Origin: J014 sp964486055
GTDB lineage: Bacteria; Acidobacteriota; Blastocatellia; Pyrinomonadales; Pyrinomonadaceae
DNA length: 64,000 bases
Direction of reading: 5' to 3'
NCBI GenBank assembly: GCA_964486055.1
Contig: CAZALE010000009.1
Location: 1 to 64,000 of the forward strand
Shown here: piece after piece, positions 35,067 to 43,813 of the stretch
Layout of the letters: every line of letters begins with the position of its first letter
How positions within the stretch are numbered: position 1 is the stretch's first letter
Notes under the pieces: generated by a model
What the model saw: the letters and a program-made list of their open reading frames with translations, nothing else
What the model was told of the DNA's origin: nothing
Database searches by the model: none
Made by a program: the position numbers and the translations under genes

Positions 35067-35714
35067 ATGGGATTAGAGAACAAAATCATAGAAGCTCTGC
35101 CAGATGTTTTAACGGTCAAGCTCGATTCATTGATAAACTGGGCACGTAAGTCATCTTTGTGGCCGGCCACCTTTGGACTAGCATGTTGTGCCATCGAGAT
35201 GATGAATAGTGTTTCTGCGCGAAATGACCTTGCGCGTTTCGGTGCGGAAACGTTTCGAGCGAGCCCACGTCAGGCTGATGTCATGATTGTCTCTGGAAGA
35301 GTTTCGCGCAAGATGGCACCAGTTTTGAGGCGAATATACGATCAAATGCCAGAGCCTAAATGGGTCATTTCGATGGGAGCTTGCGCGACGTCAGGTGGTG
35401 TTTTTGATAATTATGCTATAGTTCAAGGCGTCGACAAGATAGTGCCCGTTGATGTTTACATACCTGGATGTCCTCCTCGTCCTGAGATGTTAGTGCATGC
35501 GATAATGATGTTGCAGGAAAAGATAAAGCGTGATTCAGTGAAGGATAGAAAGGATACATTCGAAGAGGAATCAAGGCGAGCCGTTGTGCCGGGCACTTTA
35601 CCCGTAACACAGGGCACGACTTTAGAGGAGGAAATCGAGCTCGAGGTCGCACAACAAAAAAGGCCGCGTCCCTACACGGTTCCTTCAAGGCATGAAAAGA
35701 GAAAGACCTCTTAA
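35067..35714 (+). CDS. nuoB: NADH-quinone oxidoreductase subunit B (N2 cluster)
   Basis: NuoB carries the terminal Fe-S cluster N2 that hands electrons to quinone. Its ligands are in FGLACCAIEMM, SMGACATSGG and PGCPPRPEML. It has 215 residues, including a polar C-terminal extension of about 55 residues not needed for the cluster. It lies 15 bp after nuoA. Confidence 0.96.
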   Translation: MGLENKIIEALPDVLTVKLDSLINWARKSSLWPATFGLACCAIEMMNSVSARNDLARFGAETFRASPRQADVMIVSGRVSRKMAPVLRRIYDQMPEPKWVISMGACATSGGVFDNYAIVQGVDKIVPVDVYIPGCPPRPEMLVHAIMMLQEKIKRDSVKDRKDTFEEESRRAVVPGTLPVTQGTTLEEEIELEVAQQKRPRPYTVPSRHEKRKTS

Positions 35715-35759
35715 TCAAGTTCTGAAGAATTGCAATGGTAAGACTGTTTTGGGGTACAT

Positions 35760-36245
35760 ATGAACGATACTAAAGCCTTGCTTGAGTTTGCAGAGAGATT
35801 GAAGGCAGAAAAACCTGAATGCGTTATAGAAGTTCGTGAGGCGCTTGGGGAAGTTACCATAATAGTCCCTCGTGAAAAAATAGTAGAGGCGTGCCGTTTT
35901 TTAAAGCAAACACAGGATTTTGACATGCTTGCGGATCTCTGTGGTGTTGATAGAGGGCCGGAAGAGGATCCGCGCTTCGAGGTTAATTACCATCTTTTTT
36001 CCACCAAGCATCATAAGAGATTAAGGCTAAAAGTTTTGTTGAGTGAGGATGATCCGCATGTTTCAACCGTAACTGGTGTTTGGAAAACGGCTAATTGGCA
36101 CGAGCGTGAGACTTACGATATGTTTGGAATAATTTTTGATGGGCATCCCGATTTACGAAGAATTTTATTACCATCTGATTTTGATGGACATCCGCTCAGG
36201 AAAGATTACCCCTTGCGCGGATACGAACCTTACAGCTTGACATAA
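35760..36245 (+). CDS. nuoC: NADH-quinone oxidoreductase subunit C (30 kDa)
   Basis: A peripheral-arm subunit next to NuoD. The 161 residues have the typical LADLCGVDRGPEEDPRFEVNYHLFS and VSTVTGVWKTANWHERETYDMFGI. They end with the family motif RRILLPSDFDGHPLRKDYPL. NuoC and NuoD are separate proteins here, not the fused form of enterobacteria. Confidence 0.95.
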   Translation: MNDTKALLEFAERLKAEKPECVIEVREALGEVTIIVPREKIVEACRFLKQTQDFDMLADLCGVDRGPEEDPRFEVNYHLFSTKHHKRLRLKVLLSEDDPHVSTVTGVWKTANWHERETYDMFGIIFDGHPDLRRILLPSDFDGHPLRKDYPLRGYEPYSLT

Positions 36246-36319
36246 TCAAGTGTTTTACGTAGATTTAAAGATTTTCGCACGAATGGCTAAACTGACCGGC
36301 TTTTTTGGAAAGGAAGATT

Positions 36320-37519
36320 ATGGACGTTGAGAACTTGGCGTTAGACCAACCGCTCGAGTCGCACATGACCATATCCATGGGACCGCAGCATCCTTCTACC
36401 CATGGAGTTTTGCGGCTTGAGCTAGTTTTAGATGGGGAGATGATCGTCAAAGCCGTACCTGATATTGGGTACCTGCATACCGGAATGGAAAAATTATTTG
36501 AGTATAAGAAGTATCAGCAGGGCATTGTAATCACCGATAGAATGGATTATTTAAATCCACTTGGAAACAACTTAGCTTATGTGATGGCTGTAGAGAAGCT
36601 TCTCCAGTTAGAAATTCCTGAGCGGGCGCAGGTAATCCGTGTCATGATGTGTGAGTTGCAACGGATCGCATCTCACATGGTGTGGCTAGGTACGCATGCG
36701 CTGGATATAGGAGCAATGAGTGTATTCTTTTATGCCTTTCGTCAGCGTGAGAAAATCTTAAATTTAATTGAAGCGGCTTCTGGTGGAAGAATGACGCCAA
36801 GCTATTTCAGGATCGGTGGTTTGATGATGGATCTTCCGGCAGGTTTCGAGCATCGTGTGAGGCAGTTTCTAGATGAATTTCCTGAGGCATTAGATCAATT
36901 TGAGAATCTGGTCAGTAACAATACGCTTTTTCAGGCGAGGACTCAAGGCATAGGATACATATCTCGTGAAGATGCGATCGATTGGGGACTAACCGGACCA
37001 TGTCTGCGTGGCAGTGGAGTTGATTTAGATCTGAGAAGAGATAATCCATACTCTGGTTATGAAACCTATGACTTTGAAGTACCTGTGGAGACAGGAGGAG
37101 ATGTCTGGTCACGTTTTCGCGTCCGCATGCGGGAGCTTTATGAATCACATAAGATAGTTCGTCAAGCTTTAGAGAGATTGAAACCTGGTCCGATAAAGGC
37201 GGATGCTCCGAAGGTGGTATTGCCTGACAGGGCGGACATGCGCAGGCATATGGATGCTTTAATTCATCACTTTTTGATAATTGCCGAAGGATTCAATGTG
37301 CCGCCAGGTGAAGTATATCATGCTATTGAAGCTTCCAAAGGTGAGCTAGGTGTTTACATTAAATCCAATGGAGGTCCGAAACCAGAAAGGGTGCATTTTC
37401 GTGGACCTAGCTTTGTCAATCTCTCTGCGCTGCCAGTCATGGCGGAAGGTGAGATGGTGGCCGACGTTGTCGCTATAATTGGATCACTTGACATAGTATT
37501 GGGAGAAATAGACAGGTAA
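36320..37519 (+). CDS. nuoD: NADH-quinone oxidoreductase subunit D (49 kDa)
   Basis: NuoD forms the quinone-binding site with NuoB. SMGPQHPSTHGVLRLEL with the conserved HPSTHG lies near residue 23. PDIGYLHTGMEKL follows, and the protein ends with SLDIVLGEIDR. I set the start at ATG 36320, behind GGAAAGGAAG; an in-frame TTG at 36305 would add five residues. At 399 residues the length is normal. Confidence 0.96.
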   Translation: MDVENLALDQPLESHMTISMGPQHPSTHGVLRLELVLDGEMIVKAVPDIGYLHTGMEKLFEYKKYQQGIVITDRMDYLNPLGNNLAYVMAVEKLLQLEIPERAQVIRVMMCELQRIASHMVWLGTHALDIGAMSVFFYAFRQREKILNLIEAASGGRMTPSYFRIGGLMMDLPAGFEHRVRQFLDEFPEALDQFENLVSNNTLFQARTQGIGYISREDAIDWGLTGPCLRGSGVDLDLRRDNPYSGYETYDFEVPVETGGDVWSRFRVRMRELYESHKIVRQALERLKPGPIKADAPKVVLPDRADMRRHMDALIHHFLIIAEGFNVPPGEVYHAIEASKGELGVYIKSNGGPKPERVHFRGPSFVNLSALPVMAEGEMVADVVAIIGSLDIVLGEIDR

Positions 37520-37521
37520 TT

Positions 37522-38052
37522 ATGGCTGGATCGCTTCCCACAGATTTTACAAATCAGGTAGTTTATACGGAAGAGGTGGCAGAATTCTCTCCTGAAGTAA
37601 TTGAGGAGATGAAGTCTCATCTGAAGAAATATCCACCGGATAGAAGGCGCTCGGCGCTAATTCCACTTCTATTTATCATTCAACGTGAGAGAGGCTATAT
37701 CGATCCTCCAGGTGTTAACTTTTTAGCTAAATTTTTGGATTTGACTGTTACAGATGTTTGGGAAACTGCCACTTTCTACAGCATGTTTCACTTCCACCCG
37801 ATTGGAAAGTATCACATACAGATCTGCAAAACTCTATCTTGCAAGATAATGGGTGAACCTACGATAACTGAGCACATTTGCAAACGTCTAGGAATCAAGC
37901 CTGGTGAAACGACGCCGGACGGTAAATTTACCATATCGATGGTTGAATGTTTGGGTAGCTGCGGAACTGCTCCAATGATGCAAATCAACTTTGATTATTA
38001 CGAAAATCTGACTCCAGAAAAAGTAGACGAAATTCTAGATTCTTTGCAATAG
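37522..38052 (+). CDS. nuoE: NADH-quinone oxidoreductase subunit E (24 kDa, 2Fe-2S)
   Basis: NuoE holds the off-path [2Fe-2S] cluster N1a. Its four cysteines lie in CKTLSC and VECLGSCGTAPMMQI. The N-terminal helical part has RRSALIPLLFIIQRERGYI. The 176 residues are within the usual range. It starts 2 bp after nuoD and ends 12 bp before nuoF. Confidence 0.95.
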   Translation: MAGSLPTDFTNQVVYTEEVAEFSPEVIEEMKSHLKKYPPDRRRSALIPLLFIIQRERGYIDPPGVNFLAKFLDLTVTDVWETATFYSMFHFHPIGKYHIQICKTLSCKIMGEPTITEHICKRLGIKPGETTPDGKFTISMVECLGSCGTAPMMQINFDYYENLTPEKVDEILDSLQ

Positions 38053-38064
38053 TTCGAGGTGTTT

Positions 38065-39396
38065 ATGGAAATAAGAGCAATAGGGTGCGAGCCTTTACAG
38101 TTAAAGCGAATGCACATAAAGGATTCGCATACGCTTAAAGTTTATCTTGAGACGGGCGGATATCAGGCTCTTAAAAAAGCTCTCAATATGTCTCAGGAGC
38201 AGATAATCGAGGAGGTAAAAAAGTCAGCCTTAAGAGGCCGTGGTGGTGCAGGTTTCCCAACAGGTATAAAATGGGGGTTTGTGCCGCGCTCTTCACCAAA
38301 ACCAAAGTACATAGTTTGCAATGCTGATGAGTCAGAGCCTGGAACTTTTAAGGATCGTTACTTATTGGAACGTGATCCACACGCAGTTATAGAGGGAATG
38401 TTGATAGCTGCGTATGCACTTGGTGCTCGCACAGGGTACATATATTTTCGGGGTGAGTACAAGTACTTAATCGATATAATGGAAAAAGCCCTCGCAGAGG
38501 CTCGTGCTGCAAACTATCTGGGTCAAAATATCTTGGGAAGTGATTTCTCATGCGAAATTTATACACATACGGGTGCTGGTGCTTACATCTGCGGTGAGGA
38601 AACTGCGTTACTGTCCTCTCTAGAAGGGTATCGGGGGCATCCAAGAATGAAGCCACCGTTTCCAGCAATCGAAGGACTATACGGATGCCCTACTGTTGTT
38701 AATAATGTTGAAACCCTTACTGCAGTGCCGCAGATAATTGAAATGGGGGGAGACGCTTGGCGCAGCATAGGAACTGAAAAAAGTGGTGGTACAAAACTTT
38801 GGTCCGTAAGCGGTCACGTTAAAAGACCAGGCGTTTATGAGTTACCGATGGGCTATAAAGACATGGAAAAATTCATCATGGAAGATTGCGGTGGAATGTT
38901 AAGAGCTGATAAAAAGTTGAAGGCAGTCATTCCCGGTGGATCATCGGTTTATATCATGAATGCTGATCAGATAATTGGCAAGGGAGTTACGATGGATTAT
39001 GAAGGGCTTGTAGCAGCCGGCTCTGCTGTAGGCTCAGGCGGATTTATTGTCATGGATGAAACTGTCGACATAATGGAGTCAACGAAGAATCTCACAGAGT
39101 TTTACAAGCATGAATCCTGCGGTTGGTGTACTCCATGTCGTGAAGGCACTGATTGGCTCGTCAAGATTTTTAATCGCATAGCCGAAGGTAGAGGAAGGCC
39201 AGAGGATGCACAATTGCTGTTGGATATTTGTGATAATATAGAAGGCAAATCATTCTGTCCTCTAGGAGATGCAGCCGCTTGGCCAATTCAAAGCGCTATA
39301 AAAAGGTTTCCAGAAGATTTCAAAAAATGGCTTTTCAGGAACATTAACGTCGATGAAGTAACTGCAAATGTTGAAGTAGAAAGTATCTTGAGGTGA
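38065..39396 (+). CDS. nuoF: NADH-quinone oxidoreductase subunit F (NADH and FMN binding)
   Basis: NuoF binds NADH and FMN and carries cluster N3. It shows LRGRGGAGFPTGIKWGF (NADH/FMN glycine-rich motif), VCNADESEPGTFKDRYLLERDPH, GAGAYICGEETALLSSLEG and the cluster motif ESCGWCTPCREG. A fourth cysteine lies in KSFCPLGDAAAW. ATG 38065 follows a GAGG; a GTG two codons upstream is possible. At 443 residues the length is normal. Confidence 0.96.
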   Translation: MEIRAIGCEPLQLKRMHIKDSHTLKVYLETGGYQALKKALNMSQEQIIEEVKKSALRGRGGAGFPTGIKWGFVPRSSPKPKYIVCNADESEPGTFKDRYLLERDPHAVIEGMLIAAYALGARTGYIYFRGEYKYLIDIMEKALAEARAANYLGQNILGSDFSCEIYTHTGAGAYICGEETALLSSLEGYRGHPRMKPPFPAIEGLYGCPTVVNNVETLTAVPQIIEMGGDAWRSIGTEKSGGTKLWSVSGHVKRPGVYELPMGYKDMEKFIMEDCGGMLRADKKLKAVIPGGSSVYIMNADQIIGKGVTMDYEGLVAAGSAVGSGGFIVMDETVDIMESTKNLTEFYKHESCGWCTPCREGTDWLVKIFNRIAEGRGRPEDAQLLLDICDNIEGKSFCPLGDAAAWPIQSAIKRFPEDFKKWLFRNINVDEVTANVEVESILR

Positions 39397-39399
39397 ATT

Positions 39400-39531
39400 A
39401 TGGGAAAAGGTGATTTGAGAACTAGAAGAGGAAAACTTTTTAGAGGAACATTCGGTAAGACTCGACCAAGAAAAAAGAAGAAAAATAAAATACAAGCTAC
39501 GCAAACTCAAGAAACATCAAAGACAGAATAA
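39400..39531 (+). CDS. 30S ribosomal protein THX
   Basis: A 43-residue, strongly basic protein beginning MGKGDLRTRRGKLFRGTFGK and continuing TRPRKKKKNK. This is the signature of bacterial ribosomal protein THX (bTHX), which in Thermus fills a cavity at the top of the 30S head. Compared with the 25-30-residue forms it has an extra polar tail (QATQTQETSKTE). It starts 3 bp after nuoF and ends 17 bp before nuoG, so it is expressed inside the complex I operon. Confidence 0.9.
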   Translation: MGKGDLRTRRGKLFRGTFGKTRPRKKKKNKIQATQTQETSKTE

Positions 39532-39548
39532 TTTAGGGTTTTGGGAAG

Positions 39549-41813
39549 ATGACAACTGAGACAATAAGGATCACGATCAACGGGCAAGAGTTTGAGGTCC
39601 CGAAAGGCTCGCGTTTAATCGATGTGTGTCGCGAGAAGGGATTTGGTATTCCGTCGTTTTGCTACTACAGTGATTTGGCCTTGCAGGCTTCTTGTCGCAT
39701 GTGTCTGGTTCGAATCGAGAAGATGCCGAAGCTACAGACTGCATGCACTATCATATGCACCGATGGGATGGTAGTGACCACAAAGAGCGAAGAGATCGAA
39801 AAAGCCCAGCGCGCCATGGGAGAGTTCTTGCTAGCAAATCACCCATTGGATTGCCCAGTTTGCGACAGAGGTGGTGAATGTGAGCTTCAAGAGATGATCT
39901 TTGATTGGGGCGACCTGGAGGAGCGATTTACTGAACGCAAGAATGCTCAACCTGAGAAATACCTGTCGCCAATAGTGGCAAATGATCCTCAGAGATGTAT
40001 CTTATGTAAGCGTTGTACTAGAGTTTGTGAGGAGTGGATGGGTGAAGAAGCCATTGAAGCCGGTAATCGCGGAGTGAATACAGTCATAGGCACTTATGGT
40101 GGCTGGTTGAATTGCTCTCAATGTGGTAATTGCATAGAGGTCTGTCCGACTGGTACTCTCCTCGATGGCGTCTATCGTCATGAGACAAGACCCTGGGAAC
40201 TTGATCAGACTGTCTCCACGGACGTCTACGGTTCTGACGGAATGCAAATCTCCATAGGATCTCGCGGTGGTAAAGTTCACAGAATCGTTGCCCGGGATAG
40301 ATACGTGAATGGTTTAAACGGAGAGTTTTTGGATGTTAAAGCTAGATTTGCTCATGCTTTCATAAATCATGAAGATCGTTTAAAAACTCCTCTAATACGC
40401 TACAAAAAAGGCGGCAAACTCGTTCCTACCACTTGGGACGAAGCTTTGTCATTTGCAGGTGAAAAATTAAGGCAATATGGTAAGGACGCAGGAGTTATAG
40501 CCTCATGTCGTTTGACGAACGAAGCTATTTTCACATTGAAGCGATTTGCAACAGATGTGCTCGAGACATCACTTTATGCAGTATCTGACAAGTATGATCT
40601 AGCACCATTTTTCGATAATTTAAGTGCTCCGCTTTGTACACACAAAGAAATCAGATATGCTTCGACCCTGATTTTGATCGGAGGAGAGCCGGAGGAAGAG
40701 CAAACCTTTACAGCAAAACAGATGCGGCAAGCGGTGCGGAATGGTGGCGCAAAACTCATCATCATTAATGACACTCCGATACGCTTGAAGTCCTATGCCT
40801 CTCATTTTGTTCACGTAAATCCTCGTTCTTATGATGCATTTGTGCTTGGCTTGATCGATAAGTCTTCACGACCAGAAGCTTGCAAAAAACTTGGGATAGA
40901 TGAGGATGAACTCAAAGCCATCGAGGAAACCATAAATAATACCGTGGGAGATTTGATAATAATGTTTGGAGCAGATTTATCTGCTGAAGCCCAGGCTATA
41001 CTTGCTAACTCGGCTCAGATTTTTGCTGGTGAAAACCGGAGAGTTCTATTTCATCCTCTACCCCTATATAACAATTCAGTAGGTGCAAATGACATAATGC
41101 AGGGCAAGCAGCCATTAGTTGATGTCTTAAAAAGCAGCCGTGCACTCCTGATAGGTGGAAGCTTATATGAAGAACATGTTCATTATCTAGAGAAAAAAGA
41201 ATTTGTAGTTGTTCAGGAGCTTTTTGAGACCGAAACCACTAAGTACGCAGACGTGGTCTTGCCCGCATGCTCATTTGCTGAAGTAGACGGAACTTACACG
41301 AATAACACGGGATTTGTTCAGAGAGTCCGACAAGCAATAGAACCTCTGCATCAATCAAAACCTGATTGGATGATAACGTTTTTATTAGCGCGTCAGATGG
41401 GAGTTGATTTTGGTTATGATTTCTCAGCTTCTACAGTGTTCAGACAGATAGCAGATTCTGTAAAGCCTTACGAGGGATTACGTTATCCTCATTTAAGAGA
41501 CGAGTCTAAACCGGTTCAAGTCAAACATCAAATATATCCTCCAAAGGATTTAAGCGCGCAGATTAATATCATTCGAGAGCGAATCAAGTCTCTTCCGGAA
41601 TCAGTTCAGAAGATAGATACAACGCCGCGTGTCGGGCATAAACTACATCGTTTGACTACTCTGACCAGTAAAACGCCTGAATTTCATTTATTGGCTCATG
41701 GAAACCCCAAGCCAGAGAACGTATTTGTTTCACCGCTTTTGCAGTTCAATCTGGATGGGACGCCTAAGCAGGAAAGTTGGACTAAGGCCGTTGGCGTCGG
41801 AGATAGAGAGTGA
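39549..41813 (+). CDS. nuoG: NADH-quinone oxidoreductase subunit G (Fe-S, molybdopterin-like fold)
   Basis: NuoG carries several Fe-S clusters of the electron wire. The N-terminal ferredoxin domain has SFCYYSDLALQASCRMCLV ([2Fe-2S]). HPLDCPVCDRGGECELQ supplies the His-ligated [4Fe-4S] N5, and CILCKRCTRVCEEW plus CSQCGNCIEVCPTG the further clusters. The C-terminal part is the catalytically dead molybdopterin oxidoreductase fold. At 754 residues it is similar to Thermus Nqo3. The ATG at 39549 follows GGGAAG. Confidence 0.95.
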   Translation: MTTETIRITINGQEFEVPKGSRLIDVCREKGFGIPSFCYYSDLALQASCRMCLVRIEKMPKLQTACTIICTDGMVVTTKSEEIEKAQRAMGEFLLANHPLDCPVCDRGGECELQEMIFDWGDLEERFTERKNAQPEKYLSPIVANDPQRCILCKRCTRVCEEWMGEEAIEAGNRGVNTVIGTYGGWLNCSQCGNCIEVCPTGTLLDGVYRHETRPWELDQTVSTDVYGSDGMQISIGSRGGKVHRIVARDRYVNGLNGEFLDVKARFAHAFINHEDRLKTPLIRYKKGGKLVPTTWDEALSFAGEKLRQYGKDAGVIASCRLTNEAIFTLKRFATDVLETSLYAVSDKYDLAPFFDNLSAPLCTHKEIRYASTLILIGGEPEEEQTFTAKQMRQAVRNGGAKLIIINDTPIRLKSYASHFVHVNPRSYDAFVLGLIDKSSRPEACKKLGIDEDELKAIEETINNTVGDLIIMFGADLSAEAQAILANSAQIFAGENRRVLFHPLPLYNNSVGANDIMQGKQPLVDVLKSSRALLIGGSLYEEHVHYLEKKEFVVVQELFETETTKYADVVLPACSFAEVDGTYTNNTGFVQRVRQAIEPLHQSKPDWMITFLLARQMGVDFGYDFSASTVFRQIADSVKPYEGLRYPHLRDESKPVQVKHQIYPPKDLSAQINIIRERIKSLPESVQKIDTTPRVGHKLHRLTTLTSKTPEFHLLAHGNPKPENVFVSPLLQFNLDGTPKQESWTKAVGVGDRE

Positions 41814-41853
41814 TTTGTTAAATTAAGATTTTTCTGGTAACTTTTAAACCTTT

Positions 41854-42942
41854 ATGGAAGAAATAATACGTTTGACCTTCCCAGTAATCGTTTATTTCGC
41901 CGCCATTTTCTTAGCCTTCAATGGTGTGTTGATAATAGTTGCTTACACTGTTTTGGCGGAAAGAAAGATATTAGGTTGGATTCAAGGTAGAATTGGTCCT
42001 AATCGCGTCGGACCATGGGGTTTGTTGCAGCCATTCGCTGATTTGCTCAAATTTATTTTCAAAGAAGAGATAGCTCCTGATAAATCTACAAAGTTTGTGT
42101 ATTATCTCGCTCCACTTATCGCTCTGATTTGTGCTTTAATGCCCATAATTGTATATCCGTTTGGACCTCCCATAAAAACCGTGGATTGGAGCTTTCTACC
42201 ATATGGTTTAGGAGAGGGAGTCAGAGAGTTACCGCTAAGAATAGCAGATTTTGACGTCGCGCTTTTATATGTTTTGGCAATCACCTCAGTTGGAGTATAC
42301 GGTATAGCGCTTGCTGGCTGGGCTTCAAATTCAAAGTATTCGCTGATGGGTGGATTACGCTCCTCGGCTCAAATGATATCATACGAGTTAGCAATGGGGG
42401 CGTCGGTATTAGGGGTCGTGATGATGGCTGGAAGCCTAAGTATAGGCAAGATAATTCAGGCACAAACTCAGTATCCGACAAAATGGTTCATCATACCTCA
42501 GTTTGTTGGATTTTTAGTTTTTCTCACTGCGGCGTTTGCCGAAACTAACCGCGTGCCTTTTGACCTTCCGGAGGCTGAAACTGAATTGGTGGCTGGCTTC
42601 CACACTGAATACTCAGCTCTAAAATTTGCCCTATTTTTCATGGCTGAGTATGTAAACATGTTCACGGTGTCAGTCATGTGCACTACACTTTTTCTCGGTG
42701 GATGGTATATCCCAGGTCTCAGTTACATATTTGAATACGGAAGTATTCCTTACGCAATCGTCAGTCACATAGGGTTTCTATTGAAGATATTTTTCTTTTT
42801 GTTTCTCTACATATGGGTGCGTGGGACGCTTCCGCGCTTCCGGTTTGATCAATTGATGAGTTTTGGCTGGAAATTCCTGCTTCCCGTGGCTATCGGTAAT
42901 TTGGTTTTTACGATCATAATGGTCTATCTTGGAATTTTTTAG
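41854..42942 (+). CDS. nuoH: NADH-quinone oxidoreductase subunit H
   Basis: NuoH is the membrane subunit that completes the quinone chamber. It has eight or so helices and the conserved AERKILGWIQGRIGPNRVGP, LLQPFADLLKFIFKEE and FAETNRVPFDLPEAETELVAGF. At 362 residues the length is normal. It is followed after 5 bp by nuoJ; in most operons nuoI lies at this spot. Confidence 0.96.
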   Translation: MEEIIRLTFPVIVYFAAIFLAFNGVLIIVAYTVLAERKILGWIQGRIGPNRVGPWGLLQPFADLLKFIFKEEIAPDKSTKFVYYLAPLIALICALMPIIVYPFGPPIKTVDWSFLPYGLGEGVRELPLRIADFDVALLYVLAITSVGVYGIALAGWASNSKYSLMGGLRSSAQMISYELAMGASVLGVVMMAGSLSIGKIIQAQTQYPTKWFIIPQFVGFLVFLTAAFAETNRVPFDLPEAETELVAGFHTEYSALKFALFFMAEYVNMFTVSVMCTTLFLGGWYIPGLSYIFEYGSIPYAIVSHIGFLLKIFFFLFLYIWVRGTLPRFRFDQLMSFGWKFLLPVAIGNLVFTIIMVYLGIF

Positions 42943-42947
42943 TCGTT

Positions 42948-43481
42948 ATGGTGTCAATACTCTTTTTCTTGTTTGCTGGCTTAGCAATAGCTTGTTCGAT
43001 TTTAATGGTTTATCACAAAAACCCTCTTTATAGTGCAATTTCCTTAATCGGGGTTTTTATTGCGCTCGCATGCATATATGTTTTGCTAGCAGCACCTTTT
43101 ATCGCCGCTGTTCAGGTATTAGTTTATGCTGGCGCTATAATGGTCCTGGTTATATTTGTCATAATGCTTCTTAACCTGGAAGAGGATAAGCAGTTAACAA
43201 GACTTCGATACTTATACCTGGTTGGAATTTTCCTAGGACTTGCACTACTACTGCAGACGTTTTTTATATATCACGCTATTATAAAAACGCCCAACCAAAA
43301 ACCAGAACAGGAGGCCACAGCCGGCTTAACCTTAAATATTGGGAGAGCAATGTTTACTGAATACTTGTTACCTGTAGAGATAGCTGGGGTTTTATTGTTA
43401 ATGGCAATCGTCGGTGCGATGATTTTATCCCGTAGAGGTGAACAAGTAAAGACAGAAGAGTTTAAAGCAAGAGAGGATTAG
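42948..43481 (+). CDS. nuoJ: NADH-quinone oxidoreductase subunit J
   Basis: A five-helix membrane subunit. NPLYSAISLIGVFIALACIYVLLAAPFIAAVQVLVYAGAI holds the conserved third-helix pi-bulge region (VLVYAGAIMVLVIFVIMLLNL). The C-terminal tail is short and charged. 177 residues. It starts 5 bp after nuoH and ends 3 bp before nuoK. Confidence 0.93.
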   Translation: MVSILFFLFAGLAIACSILMVYHKNPLYSAISLIGVFIALACIYVLLAAPFIAAVQVLVYAGAIMVLVIFVIMLLNLEEDKQLTRLRYLYLVGIFLGLALLLQTFFIYHAIIKTPNQKPEQEATAGLTLNIGRAMFTEYLLPVEIAGVLLLMAIVGAMILSRRGEQVKTEEFKARED

Positions 43482-43484
43482 TCT

Positions 43485-43790
43485 ATGGAGCCTAGTTTAG
43501 CAAGCTATTTAGCTCTATCCGGTATTTTGTTCACGATCGGTGCAGTCGGTGTGATTGTAAAGCGCAATGCTATAGGAATGTTCATGTGCATCGAGCTGAT
43601 GCTCAATGCAGTGAACGTCACTTTTGTTGGTTTTTCGCGGTTTTATAATGACTCTACAGGGCAGCTTTTCGTCTTCATGGTAATGAGCGTTGCAGCCGCG
43701 GAAGCCGCCATAGGTTTGGGGATTATAATAGCCTTTTTCAGAAACCGTGTATCGGTTGATGTAGATGATGCAAGTCTTTTGAAGAATTAG
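43485..43790 (+). CDS. nuoK: NADH-quinone oxidoreductase subunit K
   Basis: A three-helix subunit of 101 residues, homologous to MrpC. It has ALSGILFTIGAVGVIVKRNAI, the glutamate-bearing MCIELMLNAVNVTFV, and VAAAEAAIGLGIIIAFFR. The two buried glutamates needed for proton translocation (ELMLN and AEAAIG) are present. Confidence 0.95.
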   Translation: MEPSLASYLALSGILFTIGAVGVIVKRNAIGMFMCIELMLNAVNVTFVGFSRFYNDSTGQLFVFMVMSVAAAEAAIGLGIIIAFFRNRVSVDVDDASLLKN

Positions 43791-43813
43791 AGGAAGAATC
43801 TAAGAATAGGAAG

